From assembly GCA_018262095.1 (NCBI GenBank), contig JAGTRW010000044.1, forward strand, positions 1-33,103: a stretch of 33,103 nucleotides of DNA, written 5' to 3'. A program made the translations under genes and the position numbers. The DNA is from Pseudomonadota bacterium (lineage in GTDB: Bacteria > Pseudomonadota > Gammaproteobacteria > Burkholderiales > Rhodocyclaceae). Below, in pieces: positions 14,659-22,337 of the stretch; position 1 is the stretch's first letter; every line of letters begins with the position of its first letter. The notes beneath the pieces were generated by a model. The model saw only the letters and a program-made list of their open reading frames with translations, was not told the origin of the DNA and did no database searches.

Positions 14659-15369
14659 TCAATCCTTGTGCTCGACCACCACGCACTGATAGACGCCGCC
14701 GAAAAAGGTCTTCTTGCGCCAGGTGAAGCGCTCGGCATTCGTCGCGTACGAACACAGTTCGTTGTTCCAGAGCGCCTCGGCAAAGGGTTCCAGATAATGA
14801 TTGACGAGCTTGAGGATGTAACGAATCGGCTGCCATTTGGCCGGATTATGGTAATCGACGAAAACCGCCTTGCTGCCCTTGGGCAGTTTTTCGAGCATGT
14901 TATTGACGATTTCGTATTTCTTCTCGTCGGGAACCTCGTGCAGCAGGAAGAAGCTGCAAATCAGGTCGTAATCGACCGATTTCACGCCGTCAAAATCCGC
15001 TGCATCGCTGCGAATGACCTTGGTCCAATCCATGCTGTCGAGCTTGCGATGACCATGCTCGATCTGGATCGGCGTCACGTCGGTCAGATGGAACGAGCCC
15101 GTCGGACCAACCTTTTGCGCAGCACGCGTCACCAGATCGCCATAAACGTGCGCCAGTTGCCAAACGCGCATTCCCGGCTTGATCTCGTTGAGATACGCGC
15201 GCATCAGACGTTGATCGTTGAGAAACAGCAGAATCCGCACGACCCAGATGTGGTCGAGCGCGCGCACCCACTTGGGATCGACATACGCCCAATCGTACAC
15301 TTCGGTCATGTACGCGGGGACGCCCTCGTAGTAGGGGTCAATGGCGAGTGACGCGTGATTCTTGGTCAT
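14659..15369 (-). CDS. rquA: RquA-type methyltransferase-fold protein (rhodoquinone biosynthesis)
   Basis: This 236-residue class I methyltransferase-fold protein lacks the usual GxGxG motif and instead has AHVYGD (Y76, G77, D78), a hallmark of RquA. Other RquA-like segments are VPAYMTEVYDWAYVDP (17-32), ILLFLNDQRLMRAYL, TDVTP (Asp97), SFFLLHEVPD, VFVDYHNP and FFGGVYQ near the end. RquA converts ubiquinone to rhodoquinone, a low-potential quinone used for fumarate reduction without oxygen. RquA-like paralogs exist, so activity should be proven. The ribosome-binding site is weak (GGAT about 8 bases upstream). The 3' end faces the bidirectional terminator. About 300 bases upstream lies a perfect FNR-type palindrome, which fits anaerobic induction. 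Confidence 0.75.
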   Translation of the reverse strand: MTKNHASLAIDPYYEGVPAYMTEVYDWAYVDPKWVRALDHIWVVRILLFLNDQRLMRAYLNEIKPGMRVWQLAHVYGDLVTRAAQKVGPTGSFHLTDVTPIQIEHGHRKLDSMDWTKVIRSDAADFDGVKSVDYDLICSFFLLHEVPDEKKYEIVNNMLEKLPKGSKAVFVDYHNPAKWQPIRYILKLVNHYLEPFAEALWNNELCSYATNAERFTWRKKTFFGGVYQCVVVEHKD

Positions 15370-15415
15370 TTATCAAATCCGATCGAGTCAAATCCCCAGA
15401 TCAGCCGGCCGGGCA

Positions 15416-15430
15416 CCGCAAGCGTTGCGG
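15416..15430 (-). other. hairpin in the rquA leader
   Basis: CCGCAA (15416-15421), three-base loop, TTGCGG (15425-15430), about 47-61 bases upstream of the rquA start. A second hairpin (AATCGC 15645-15650, GCAA tetraloop, GCGATT 15655-15660) lies near the FNR-type site. The 418-base gap between rquA and the helicase gene contains no credible gene; it holds these hairpins, the FNR-type palindrome and the helicase terminator. Confidence 0.35.
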
Positions 15431-15669
15431 CAAACAGAACAGAAGCAGGGGCAGAAAACCGTAAATTATCCCTGACCTTGGCTTGCCGGTCAAACCATTG
15501 CGCCCTCGCGGGATGCTGATCAGTGCGCTGTTTTGGTCGCATTTACCCACTTCGATTGAAGCAATCGCAGCGCCAAAAAATATGCAAAAAAACTTGCTAC
15601 CCCCCGCCCGCCAAGCAACGACGGGCCTTCGCTCAAAATACGGGAATCGCGCAAGCGATTGATTTGCCG

Positions 15670-15683
15670 TTGATTTAAATCAA
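15670..15683. promoter_or_regulatory. FNR/ANR-family binding site
   Basis: TTGATTTAAATCAA is a perfect match to the FNR consensus TTGAT-N4-ATCAA. It lies upstream of rquA (minus strand). A TATTTT -10-like hexamer on the minus strand (15640-15635) sits 29 bases downstream of the site, which would place the palindrome near -48 rather than the classic -41.5. The exact start point is therefore uncertain. The site is also downstream of the helicase terminator, so rquA is its only sensible target. Confidence 0.7.
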
Positions 15684-15715
15684 ATCCACATATTTTCCGA
15701 CCAACGCCGCTCGCC

Positions 15716-15752
15716 AAAAAAATTTTCAATCGTCGCGTGCGCAGCGACGATT
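15716..15752 (-). terminator. intrinsic terminator of the SNF2 helicase gene
   Basis: Read on the minus strand: AATCGTCGC (15752-15744), seven-base loop, GCGACGATT (15736-15728), then GAAAA and seven T's (15722-15716). It lies 36 bases after the helicase stop codon. The T-run is displaced by five bases, so termination may be moderate. Confidence 0.7.
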
Positions 15753-15787
15753 CGCGACGCCGAACGGGTTTCTGCGCTGCCGCCGGG

Positions 15788-18700
15788 TCAGACCGGCAGT
15801 GGCGCGAAGAGCGCGGCGATGTCGTCTTCGCCAAATTTGAGGCTGACCTGACGATCCTCGGACAAGATTCCGGCAGCGAGTTCGGCCTTGCGTTCCTGCA
15901 AGGTAAGAATTTTTTCCTCGATGCTGCCGGCGATGATCAGCTTGTAGACGAAAACCGGCTTGTCCTGACCGAGGCGATGCGCGCGGTCGGTCGCCTGATT
16001 CTCGACCGCCGGATTCCACCACGGGTCGTAATGGATCACGGTATCGGCGGCGGTCAGATTGAGTCCGACACCACCCGCCTTGAGGCTGATCAGGAAAATC
16101 GGGACTTCGCCCGCCTGGAATCGACGTACCGGCGTCTCGCGATCGACGGTATCGCCGGTCAGGATGACGTAGCCCAAGCCCGCGCGCTTGAGTTCAGCCT
16201 CGATCAGCGCGAGCATGCTGGTAAATTGCGAGAAGAGCAGGATGCGCCGTCCCTCATCGACTTGCTCGGGCAACATGGTCATCAACAGATCGAGCTTGGC
16301 GCGCTCCTTGACCTTCTGCGCCGAGACGGCCTTGACCAGACGTGGATCGCAGCAAACCTGGCGCAGCTTGAGCAGCGCGTCGAGGATGATGATCTGGCTG
16401 CGACCGAAGCCCTTGCTGGCGATCTCTTCGCGAACCATGGCGTCCATCGTCGCGCGGATCGTCTCATACAGATCGCGCTGACTTCCCGCGAGTTCGACCT
16501 TGCGCACGATGATCGTCTTGGGCGGCAGCTCGCGCGCCACTTCTTCCTTCTTGCGGCGCAGGACAAACGGGCGAATGCGCCGCGCCAGCAGGTGGCGGCG
16601 CTCGCCGTCGCCGAGCTTCTCGATCGGCGTACGCCAGTATTTGGTGAAGGTATTGCTGTCGCCGAGAAAACCAGGCAGCAGGAAGTCGAACTGGCTCCAC
16701 AATTCGCCAAGATGGTTTTCCAGCGGCGTTCCGGTCAGACACAGGCGATGCCGCGCCTCAATCCGGCGCACCACCTCGGCGCCCTGACTGCGCGCGTTCT
16801 TGACCGTCTGCGCTTCGTCGAGGATCAGCAGGTGATAGCGATAACGCGTCAGCTCATGGGCATCGCGCCAGAGCAAGGGATAGGTCGTCAGCACCACGTC
16901 GTGCTGGCCGATCTCGCCAAACCGCGTCTTGCGCTCCGGACCGTGCAAGGACAGGATCGACAGGCTCGGCGCAAAGCGTGCGGCCTCGTTCTTCCAGTTG
17001 AAGATCAGCGAGGTCGGCAAGACGATCAGCGCCGGACGATCGAGGCGCCCGGCCTCCTTTTCGACCAGCAAATGCGCCAGCGCCTGCGCGGTCTTGCCCA
17101 AGCCCATGTCGTCGGCCAGGATTCCCGAGAGATTTTGCTGGCGCAGAAACTGTAGCCAGGCCAGCCCCTCTTTCTGGTACGAGCGCAGTTCGAGTCCAAG
17201 ACTGGCAGGCGGCTCGATGTTGGTAATTCCCTGAGCGGCCGACAACTGGTCGGCCAGCGCCAACACGTCGCCCTGCCCGCGAAACAACCAGCGGCTGGTG
17301 TCGGTCAAATCAGCCAGACGCGGTGCGTCAAAACGCGACAGACGCAGCGTGTCGCCGCCCGAAAAACCGTCGAAGAGGTCGATCAGCGTCGTCGCCAACG
17401 GCTTGAGGCGCCCGGCCGGTGCGCGAATGCGCAGATTGGCCGGGGTCTTGAGCTCGATCATTTCGTCGTCGGCAATCTGCTGCAACAGCACGCCGTCGAG
17501 CCAGCGCGCATCGCGCCGGAACAGCGACGCCAAGAGCGGTGCCAGCGGCAAACGCTGACCTTCGACGATGATTCCCATATCGAGATCGAACCAGCCGGTA
17601 TCAACCTCGAGCAGTTCGGCTTCCCAGGCGTCGACGTGCAGCGCGTGATGGCGAAAATCGTCGTCAAATTCGACCTGCCAGCCGGCCTCGCGCAAGCGCG
17701 GCAAGGCATCCTGCATGAACTCGGGCCAGCCCGCCTCATTGGCCAGCGCATAGGCGCTGTCGGGCGGGCTGCCGAAGGTGTGCAGCGCATAACCCGGGAT
17801 TTTCTGCAAGCCGGTTTGCGCCAGAGCGTCCATCAAGGCTTTTTCGCGATCGAGCTGACGCACCACGCGAACCGTCTCGCCGTCCGGCAGCGTCGAGAAC
17901 TCGCGAACGTCATCGGGCTTGATTTCAGCATCCTGATAGCGAAACACCGGCAACACCACGTCGAAAGCACCGGCGTTGTAGCTCGCCTCATAGTCGCGCC
18001 AACTGCGGTTGCCATGGGTCGCCAGCGTTTTCAGGCGCAACACCGGGACCGGGCTGGCGTCGATGCGGCGCAGCTGACTGCTGGCGTCCTCGGCGGGTAG
18101 CGGCAACTCGGGCGCCAGTTCGGCCAAGGCTTCGGCGACCAGCGCGGCCTCGCTGGCAGACAGCGGTGGCAGCGCAAACAGCCGCGCGATGACCTCCGGA
18201 TTGCCCGGCACCTCGAGCGGACCGGTGATGCCTTCGTCCAGATCGATATACCACGGGGGTTGCAGCATCACCACCAGGCTGGCGGCAGGCGCCGGCTTGA
18301 AACAGGGCCGCTGCCGCCCGTTGCCATCCAGCCGCCAGCTGACGCTGGCCGGACGCGCCGGCGCCAGCAGCAGCGGCGAGCGATCGGTTTCTGCCAGCAA
18401 GCGTCCGGTCTGCGCCATGCGCCGCAAGACCTCGCCGCCGTGCTGCGGACCCAGGCCAAAGGCGCGCAAGCCGCTGTCATAACCCCGCCCGGCCCAGAGC
18501 AGACGAAGGATGGCCAGATCGTCCTCGCTGACAAACGGTGGCGGCTTGACCAAGGCCCGGTCGATGGTCCACCACTCCTCGGTGGTTTCAGGATCGCGCC
18601 CCTTATGCACGGTCACGCCAAAGCCCTCGGCGTTTTCGGTCCAGTGCAGGACATAAAACAACTGATTGCGGCTAGCAGCGCCCCGGCTGCCTTTCTTGCT

Positions 18701-18826
18701 CACCGCCAGCGACACTTGACGCAACTCTTCCACCCACGACAGCACGCCGGGATTGATGCGTTCCTTCAGGTCTTCAACGGTCTTTGACGACATGGACATC
18801 ACAACTCGATTGGCAAACAGCGCCAT
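15788..18826 (-). CDS. SNF2-family DEAD/DEAH helicase-like ATPase
   Basis: This protein of about 1,000 residues has an N-terminal half (1-540) without a recognised motif that is probably the family-specific DNA- or protein-binding part. The SNF2 ATPase core follows: LRSYQKEGLAWLQFL (about 547), Walker A ADDMGLGKT (Lys578), TTYPLL (motif Ib region), DEAQ box (670-673), LTGTPLENHLGELWSQFDFL, and the C-terminal helicase lobe with LLFSQFTSML, LTGDT, KAGGVGLNLTAADTVI and RAHRLGQ. SNF2 proteins translocate on double-stranded DNA and remodel bound proteins; the bacterial role is usually unknown. The ATG at 18826 has GAGG too close to it, so M10 or M12 (18799/18793) may be the true start. It is flanked by its own terminator and stands alone. 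Confidence 0.92.
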   Translation of the reverse strand: MALFANRVVMSMSSKTVEDLKERINPGVLSWVEELRQVSLAVSKKGSRGAASRNQLFYVLHWTENAEGFGVTVHKGRDPETTEEWWTIDRALVKPPPFVSEDDLAILRLLWAGRGYDSGLRAFGLGPQHGGEVLRRMAQTGRLLAETDRSPLLLAPARPASVSWRLDGNGRQRPCFKPAPAASLVVMLQPPWYIDLDEGITGPLEVPGNPEVIARLFALPPLSASEAALVAEALAELAPELPLPAEDASSQLRRIDASPVPVLRLKTLATHGNRSWRDYEASYNAGAFDVVLPVFRYQDAEIKPDDVREFSTLPDGETVRVVRQLDREKALMDALAQTGLQKIPGYALHTFGSPPDSAYALANEAGWPEFMQDALPRLREAGWQVEFDDDFRHHALHVDAWEAELLEVDTGWFDLDMGIIVEGQRLPLAPLLASLFRRDARWLDGVLLQQIADDEMIELKTPANLRIRAPAGRLKPLATTLIDLFDGFSGGDTLRLSRFDAPRLADLTDTSRWLFRGQGDVLALADQLSAAQGITNIEPPASLGLELRSYQKEGLAWLQFLRQQNLSGILADDMGLGKTAQALAHLLVEKEAGRLDRPALIVLPTSLIFNWKNEAARFAPSLSILSLHGPERKTRFGEIGQHDVVLTTYPLLWRDAHELTRYRYHLLILDEAQTVKNARSQGAEVVRRIEARHRLCLTGTPLENHLGELWSQFDFLLPGFLGDSNTFTKYWRTPIEKLGDGERRHLLARRIRPFVLRRKKEEVARELPPKTIIVRKVELAGSQRDLYETIRATMDAMVREEIASKGFGRSQIIILDALLKLRQVCCDPRLVKAVSAQKVKERAKLDLLMTMLPEQVDEGRRILLFSQFTSMLALIEAELKRAGLGYVILTGDTVDRETPVRRFQAGEVPIFLISLKAGGVGLNLTAADTVIHYDPWWNPAVENQATDRAHRLGQDKPVFVYKLIIAGSIEEKILTLQERKAELAAGILSEDRQVSLKFGEDDIAALFAPLPV

Positions 18827-18881
18827 GCCTCACACGAGGCAAACACCAGTACACGCAGGAAAATATCAAGAGACTGACCAT

Positions 18882-18918
18882 GCCGCACGGGTCGTGCGGC
18901 GCCAAGGCGCTACGCGCC
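18882..18918 (-). terminator. pair of GC-rich hairpins after yajQ
   Basis: GCCGCACG (18882-18889), loop GGT, CGTGCGGC (18893-18900), next to GGCGC (18906-18910), TAC, GCGCC (18914-18918). They lie directly downstream of yajQ in the 96-base gap before the helicase gene. There is no T-run, so termination is possible but not typical. Confidence 0.4.
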
Positions 18919-18922
18919 GTAC

Positions 18923-19417
18923 TCAATCGCGGAAATTGCCGTACTTGATCGGAAAATCAGTGATCGATTTCTTGATCAGCGCGATGGCTTCCTGCAGCAC
19001 ATCGCGCTTGGCGCCGGTGACGCGTACCGCGTCGCCCTGAATCGCCGCCTGAACCTTGAGCTTGGAGTCCTTGAGCAGCTTGACGATTTTCTTCGACAAT
19101 TCGCTCTCGATGCCGATCTTGATCTTGAGCTCCTGCTTGACCTTGTCGCCCGATATCTTCTGCAGCGGCTGCGGATCGAGGCGCTTGGTGCAATCCGGCT
19201 CCTTTTTTTCCATTTCGGGAAAAAGGATGTCCTTGATCTGACCGAGCTGAAAATCCGAGTCGGCGTGCAGCGTGATCACCTTGTCCTTCTCGTTAAGCTC
19301 GACCTTGGCGCTGGTGCCCTTGAAATCGTGACGCCCGATGATTTTCTTGCCGGTCGTATCGATGGCGTTCTTGAGCGCCACCATATCCACTTCTGAAGAA
19401 AAATCGAATGACGGCAT
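18923..19417 (-). CDS. yajQ: YajQ family nucleotide-binding protein (c-di-GMP effector)
   Basis: This 164-residue soluble protein matches YajQ/UPF0234 along its whole length. It starts MPSFDFSSEVDMVALKNAID, has GRHDFKGTSAKVEL and a central LDPQPLQKISGDKVKQEL, and ends IKKSITDFPIKYGNFRD. Members bind nucleotides or cyclic di-GMP in some bacteria (Xanthomonas XC_3703) and affect transcription or virulence; in others they bind RNA. GGAGG precedes the ATG. ppnP is just upstream (12 bases) on the same strand. Family assignment is certain; ligand use in this organism is inferred. Confidence 0.95.
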   Translation of the reverse strand: MPSFDFSSEVDMVALKNAIDTTGKKIIGRHDFKGTSAKVELNEKDKVITLHADSDFQLGQIKDILFPEMEKKEPDCTKRLDPQPLQKISGDKVKQELKIKIGIESELSKKIVKLLKDSKLKVQAAIQGDAVRVTGAKRDVLQEAIALIKKSITDFPIKYGNFRD

Positions 19418-19429
19418 CAGAGCCTCCGC

Positions 19430-19741
19430 TTAAGCAAAATGACAAACGTAATGATAGGGTTCGTCACACGAAATCTCGAACGACGAATTGCCGGGAACTT
19501 CGAAAGACTGGCCGGCGGCGTAGGTCGTCCAGTCGCCCTCGCCCTTGCGGCGAACCTTGCACGAACCGCCGACGCCTTCCATGATTTCCGGCGCGCCGGT
19601 GTTGAAGGTCAGCGACGACGGCAGGATCACGCCGACCGTTTTGCTGGTGCCGTCGGCCAGGCGCACGGTGTGGCTGACGCACTTGCCGTCGAAATAGACG
19701 TTGGCCTGCTTGACGACGCTTACGTTATCGAACTGAGTCAT
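19430..19741 (-). CDS. ppnP: pyrimidine/purine nucleoside phosphorylase (PpnP/YaiE)
   Basis: This 103-residue single-cupin protein of the DUF1255/PpnP family catalyses phosphorolysis of many nucleosides to the base and ribose-1-phosphate. Typical segments are [44 protein letters not shown] and the end [23 protein letters not shown]. The frame is open much further upstream, but the ATG at 19741 is chosen because family similarity starts there and GGGGA lies about 8 bases before it. The DUF2788 gene stops one base upstream, so the pair is tightly linked, with yajQ following. Confidence 0.93.
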   Translation of the reverse strand: MTQFDNVSVVKQANVYFDGKCVSHTVRLADGTSKTVGVILPSSLTFNTGAPEIMEGVGGSCKVRRKGEGDWTTYAAGQSFEVPGNSSFEISCDEPYHYVCHFA

Positions 19742-19742
19742 T

Positions 19743-19952
19743 TCAAATTCCCCATAATTTTTCAAAAACCGTCTTGGCGATGAAGCCGAGCATGCCGAAC
19801 GACAACACGAAGAACAGCACCATCGTCCCGGTGCGGCCGGCCTTCGCTTTCCATGCCAGCTCGCCGATGATGAACAGCATGTAGAGCATGAAGGCACCGA
19901 CCCCGAAGGTCATGCCAAAGCTCGACACCTGTGCCTCAGTAAAGCCTAGCAT
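19743..19952 (-). CDS. DUF2788 small membrane protein
   Basis: This 69-residue protein has two transmembrane helices: about 12-33 ([22 protein letters not shown]) and about 44-66 ([21 protein letters not shown]). A short positively charged loop ([10 protein letters not shown]) between them is probably cytoplasmic. The LTEAQ-like start ([11 protein letters not shown]) and the FIAKTV end match the DUF2788 family of beta- and gammaproteobacteria. The function is unknown. It lies one base upstream of ppnP. Confidence 0.85.
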   Translation of the reverse strand: MLGFTEAQVSSFGMTFGVGAFMLYMLFIIGELAWKAKAGRTGTMVLFFVLSFGMLGFIAKTVFEKLWGI

Positions 19953-19965
19953 CGGCGTTCATGTT

Positions 19966-19991
19966 CGGCGCGGGGCGTTGGCCACGCGCCG
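19966..19991 (-). terminator. hairpin downstream of argF
   Basis: CGGCGCG (19966-19972) and CGCGCCG (19985-19991) with a 12-base loop that can pair further. It lies 19 bases beyond the argF stop codon, without a T-run. It is a possible weak terminator or processing signal between argF and the DUF2788 gene. Confidence 0.35.
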
Positions 19992-20010
19992 CAGGCGTTG
20001 CGACACCACA

Positions 20011-20946
20011 TCAGACCTTGACGCGACCGAGCACGAGGTACTCCATCAGCGCTTTTTGCACGTGCAGCCGGTTCTCGGCTTCGTCCCAGACGACGCTCTG
20101 CGGACCGTCGATGACTTCGGCGGAAACTTCTTCGCCACGATGCGCCGGCAGGCAGTGCAGGAACAGCGCGTTGGGCTGCGCCACGCGCATCATCTCGGCA
20201 TCGACCTGCCAGTCGGCAAAATCGCGCATGCGTTCAGCATTTTCAGCCTCAAAGCCCATCGACGTCCACACGTCGGTGGTCACGATGTCGGCGCCGCGGG
20301 CAGCTTCCATCGGATCGGCAAACTCCTTGAAATGGCCGGTACCGTAGAGCCCGGCGCGCTCGGCTTCGATTTCGTAGCCCGGCGGCGTCGACACATTGAC
20401 GTTGAAATCGAGCACCTCGGCGGCCTGCAGCCAGGTATTGCAAACGTTGTTCGAGTCGCCGATCCAGGCCACCGTCTTGCCCTGAATCGGCCCGCGTTGT
20501 TCGATGTAGGTGTAGATATCGGCCATGATCTGGCACGGATGATACTCGTTGGTCAGCCCGTTGATCACCGGCACACGCGAGTTCGACGCCAGGCGCTCGA
20601 CGATTCCCTGCTCGAAGGTGCGGATCATGATCAGGTCGCTCATTCGCGAAATCACCTGCGCCGCATCCTCGACCGGCTCGCCGCGACCGAGCTGCGAGTC
20701 ACGGGTATTGAGATAGATCGCCGCGCCGCCGAGCTGCTGGACACCGGCTTCGAACGAAAGACGGGTGCGCGTGCTGGCCTTCTCGAAAATCATCACCAGC
20801 GTTCGATCGGAGAGCGGCCAATACGGCTGGTAAGACTTGAATTGCGCCTTGATCCAGCGCGTGCGTTCGAACAGATAATCGTATTCGTCGCGACTTAAGT
20901 CCTTGAACTGCAGATAATGTTTGACGCCAGGTTTGACAGGGCTCAT
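20011..20946 (-). CDS. argF: ornithine carbamoyltransferase
   Basis: This 311-residue cytosolic enzyme condenses ornithine and carbamoyl phosphate to citrulline in arginine synthesis. The carbamoyl-phosphate loop STRTR is at 58-62, followed by the YLNTRDSQLGRGEP segment, the HPCQ motif, the ornithine-binding SMGFE stretch and the catalytic HCLPAHRGEE near 264. The length is typical of the anabolic trimeric enzyme. The gene lies 12 bases after argD on the same strand, forming an argD-argF operon. It ends in a 58-base gap that holds a GC-rich hairpin. Confidence 0.97.
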   Translation of the reverse strand: MSPVKPGVKHYLQFKDLSRDEYDYLFERTRWIKAQFKSYQPYWPLSDRTLVMIFEKASTRTRLSFEAGVQQLGGAAIYLNTRDSQLGRGEPVEDAAQVISRMSDLIMIRTFEQGIVERLASNSRVPVINGLTNEYHPCQIMADIYTYIEQRGPIQGKTVAWIGDSNNVCNTWLQAAEVLDFNVNVSTPPGYEIEAERAGLYGTGHFKEFADPMEAARGADIVTTDVWTSMGFEAENAERMRDFADWQVDAEMMRVAQPNALFLHCLPAHRGEEVSAEVIDGPQSVVWDEAENRLHVQKALMEYLVLGRVKV

Positions 20947-20958
20947 GGCAACTCTCGA

Positions 20959-22125
20959 TCAGGGCGCAAGAAAATCAAGGATCAGCGCGCTAAGCCGGGC
21001 GACGAGTTCACGCCCTTCGTCGGCGCTGAAGTTCAGAGGCGGCAACAGACGCACCACCTTGTCGGCAGTCACGTTGATCAGCAGGCCGGCGGCGAGCGCG
21101 CGCATCACCAGTTCGCCGCACGGGCGATCGAGTTCGACGCCGATCATCAAGCCCTGGCCGCGGATGTCGACGACGCCCTTGGCGCCGGCCAAGGCCTCGC
21201 CCAAGCCGCCGCGAACCAATTGCCCAACCGTCTGCGCGTTGGCGATCAGCTGATCTTTCTCAACCACGTCGATGGTCGTCAGCGCCGCCGTCGTCGCCAG
21301 CTGGTTGCCGCCGAAGGTCGAGCCGTGATTGCCCGGTTTGAACAGCCCCGCGGCTTTGCCGGCGGTGAGGCAGGCGCCGATCGGCACACCGCCGCCCAGC
21401 CCCTTGGCCATCGTCACCACGTCGGGGACGATTCCTGAATGCTGAAAACCGAACCAGGTTCCGGTGCGCCCCATGCCGCACTGCACCTCGTCGCACAGCA
21501 GCAGCCAGCCGTGCTCGTCGCACAGTTTGCGCAGTTCGCGCTGATAGTCGACATCGGCAGTATGGATACCGCCCTCGCCCTGGACGATTTCAAGCATCAC
21601 CGCGACGACGTTGTGCCCGGCAACCGTGCGAATAGCCGCCAGGTCATTGTAGGGAACGCGTACGAAACCGGAAACCAGCGGTTCGAAACCCGCTTGCGTC
21701 TTGCGGTTGCCGGTTGCCGACAAAGTCGCCATGGTGCGCCCATGAAAAGCATTTTCCATGACGATGATCGCCGGACTGTCGATTCCCTGCTGGTGACCAT
21801 AGAAACGCGCGAGCTTGATTGCCGCTTCGTTGGCCTCGCATCCCGAATTGCAGAAGAAAACCTCGTCCATTCCCGACAGCGCGGCCAATTTGTCGGCCAG
21901 CTGTTCCTGTTGCGGCATGCGGTAGAGATTCGAGCTGTGCAGCAAGCGCCCGGCCTGCGCGGCAATCGCCGCGACCAGCCGGGGATGATTGTGGCCGAGC
22001 GTGGACACGGCGATTCCCGACATCGCATCGAGATAGCGCTTGCCGTCGCTGTCGGTGATCCAACTTCCCTCGCCATGACTGAAGGCGACGGGCAAGCGCG
22101 CGTAGGTATTCATTAGGTGCGACAT
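20959..22125 (-). CDS. argD: acetylornithine aminotransferase
   Basis: This 388-residue PLP-dependent class III aminotransferase makes N-acetylornithine from the semialdehyde, and often also succinyldiaminopimelate. The PLP lysine is Lys241 in TMAKGLGGGVPIGA, the cofactor-binding Asp212 is in LLLCDEVQ, and NSGCEANEAAIKLAR (93-107) binds the phosphate. The start at 22125 gives MSHLMNTYARLPVAF, the usual ArgD N-terminus; the open frame continues upstream to 22230 but without family similarity. A GGGG tract is about 10 bases upstream. The 5' region holds a hairpin (22163-22180). Confidence 0.96.
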   Translation of the reverse strand: MSHLMNTYARLPVAFSHGEGSWITDSDGKRYLDAMSGIAVSTLGHNHPRLVAAIAAQAGRLLHSSNLYRMPQQEQLADKLAALSGMDEVFFCNSGCEANEAAIKLARFYGHQQGIDSPAIIVMENAFHGRTMATLSATGNRKTQAGFEPLVSGFVRVPYNDLAAIRTVAGHNVVAVMLEIVQGEGGIHTADVDYQRELRKLCDEHGWLLLCDEVQCGMGRTGTWFGFQHSGIVPDVVTMAKGLGGGVPIGACLTAGKAAGLFKPGNHGSTFGGNQLATTAALTTIDVVEKDQLIANAQTVGQLVRGGLGEALAGAKGVVDIRGQGLMIGVELDRPCGELVMRALAAGLLINVTADKVVRLLPPLNFSADEGRELVARLSALILDFLAP

Positions 22126-22162
22126 ATGCAAACAACCCCTTGCTGAGGCTCTGAAACTGAAA

Positions 22163-22180
22163 CGGCGGCTTGCGCCGCCG
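22163..22180 (-). promoter_or_regulatory. hairpin in the argD upstream region
   Basis: CGGCGGC (22163-22169), loop TTGC, GCCGCCG (22174-22180), about 38-55 bases before the argD start. On the minus strand it is followed by TTTCAGTTTCAG, a six-base direct repeat. It could be a leader structure or attenuator. The 212-base argD-parA gap otherwise holds the parA promoter and AT-rich ATAAGC repeats. Confidence 0.3.
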
Positions 22181-22326
22181 GAATAATCACGCATCAGTAC
22201 CAATCCGGTCGCTCGCGACAATGGCCCCAAAGGCCTGCGCGCCGAACTGGCAAGGGGAAGAATTTTAAGGGAAAAGCGGTGGTTTGTATATAAGCGTAAT
22301 AAGCGCGAAAGATCGCACAGGCACGC

Positions 22327-22332
22327 TACAAT
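22327..22332 (+). promoter_or_regulatory. -10 element of the parA-like gene, close to the start codon
   Basis: TACAAT, five bases upstream of the ATG at 22338. Transcription would begin at or within a base or two of the start codon, implying a leaderless message. No Shine-Dalgarno is present, which agrees. The -35 region is poor. Confidence 0.45.
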
Positions 22333-22337
22333 GCCGC

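Noticed and set aside
13897-15351. 484-residue open frame across two real genes
   Set aside because: It crosses the bidirectional terminator at 14612-14640 and is out of frame with both the exported-protein gene and rquA; the first part is Ser/Thr/Arg shadow sequence.
15520-15834. 104-residue minus-strand frame in the rquA-helicase gap
   Set aside because: It would overlap the helicase 3' end and its terminator, contains the FNR-type palindrome, and has no ribosome-binding site or conserved look.
15737-17155. 472-residue frame opposite the helicase gene
   Set aside because: Antisense to intact SNF2 motifs; Gln/Arg/Asp-rich with no family.
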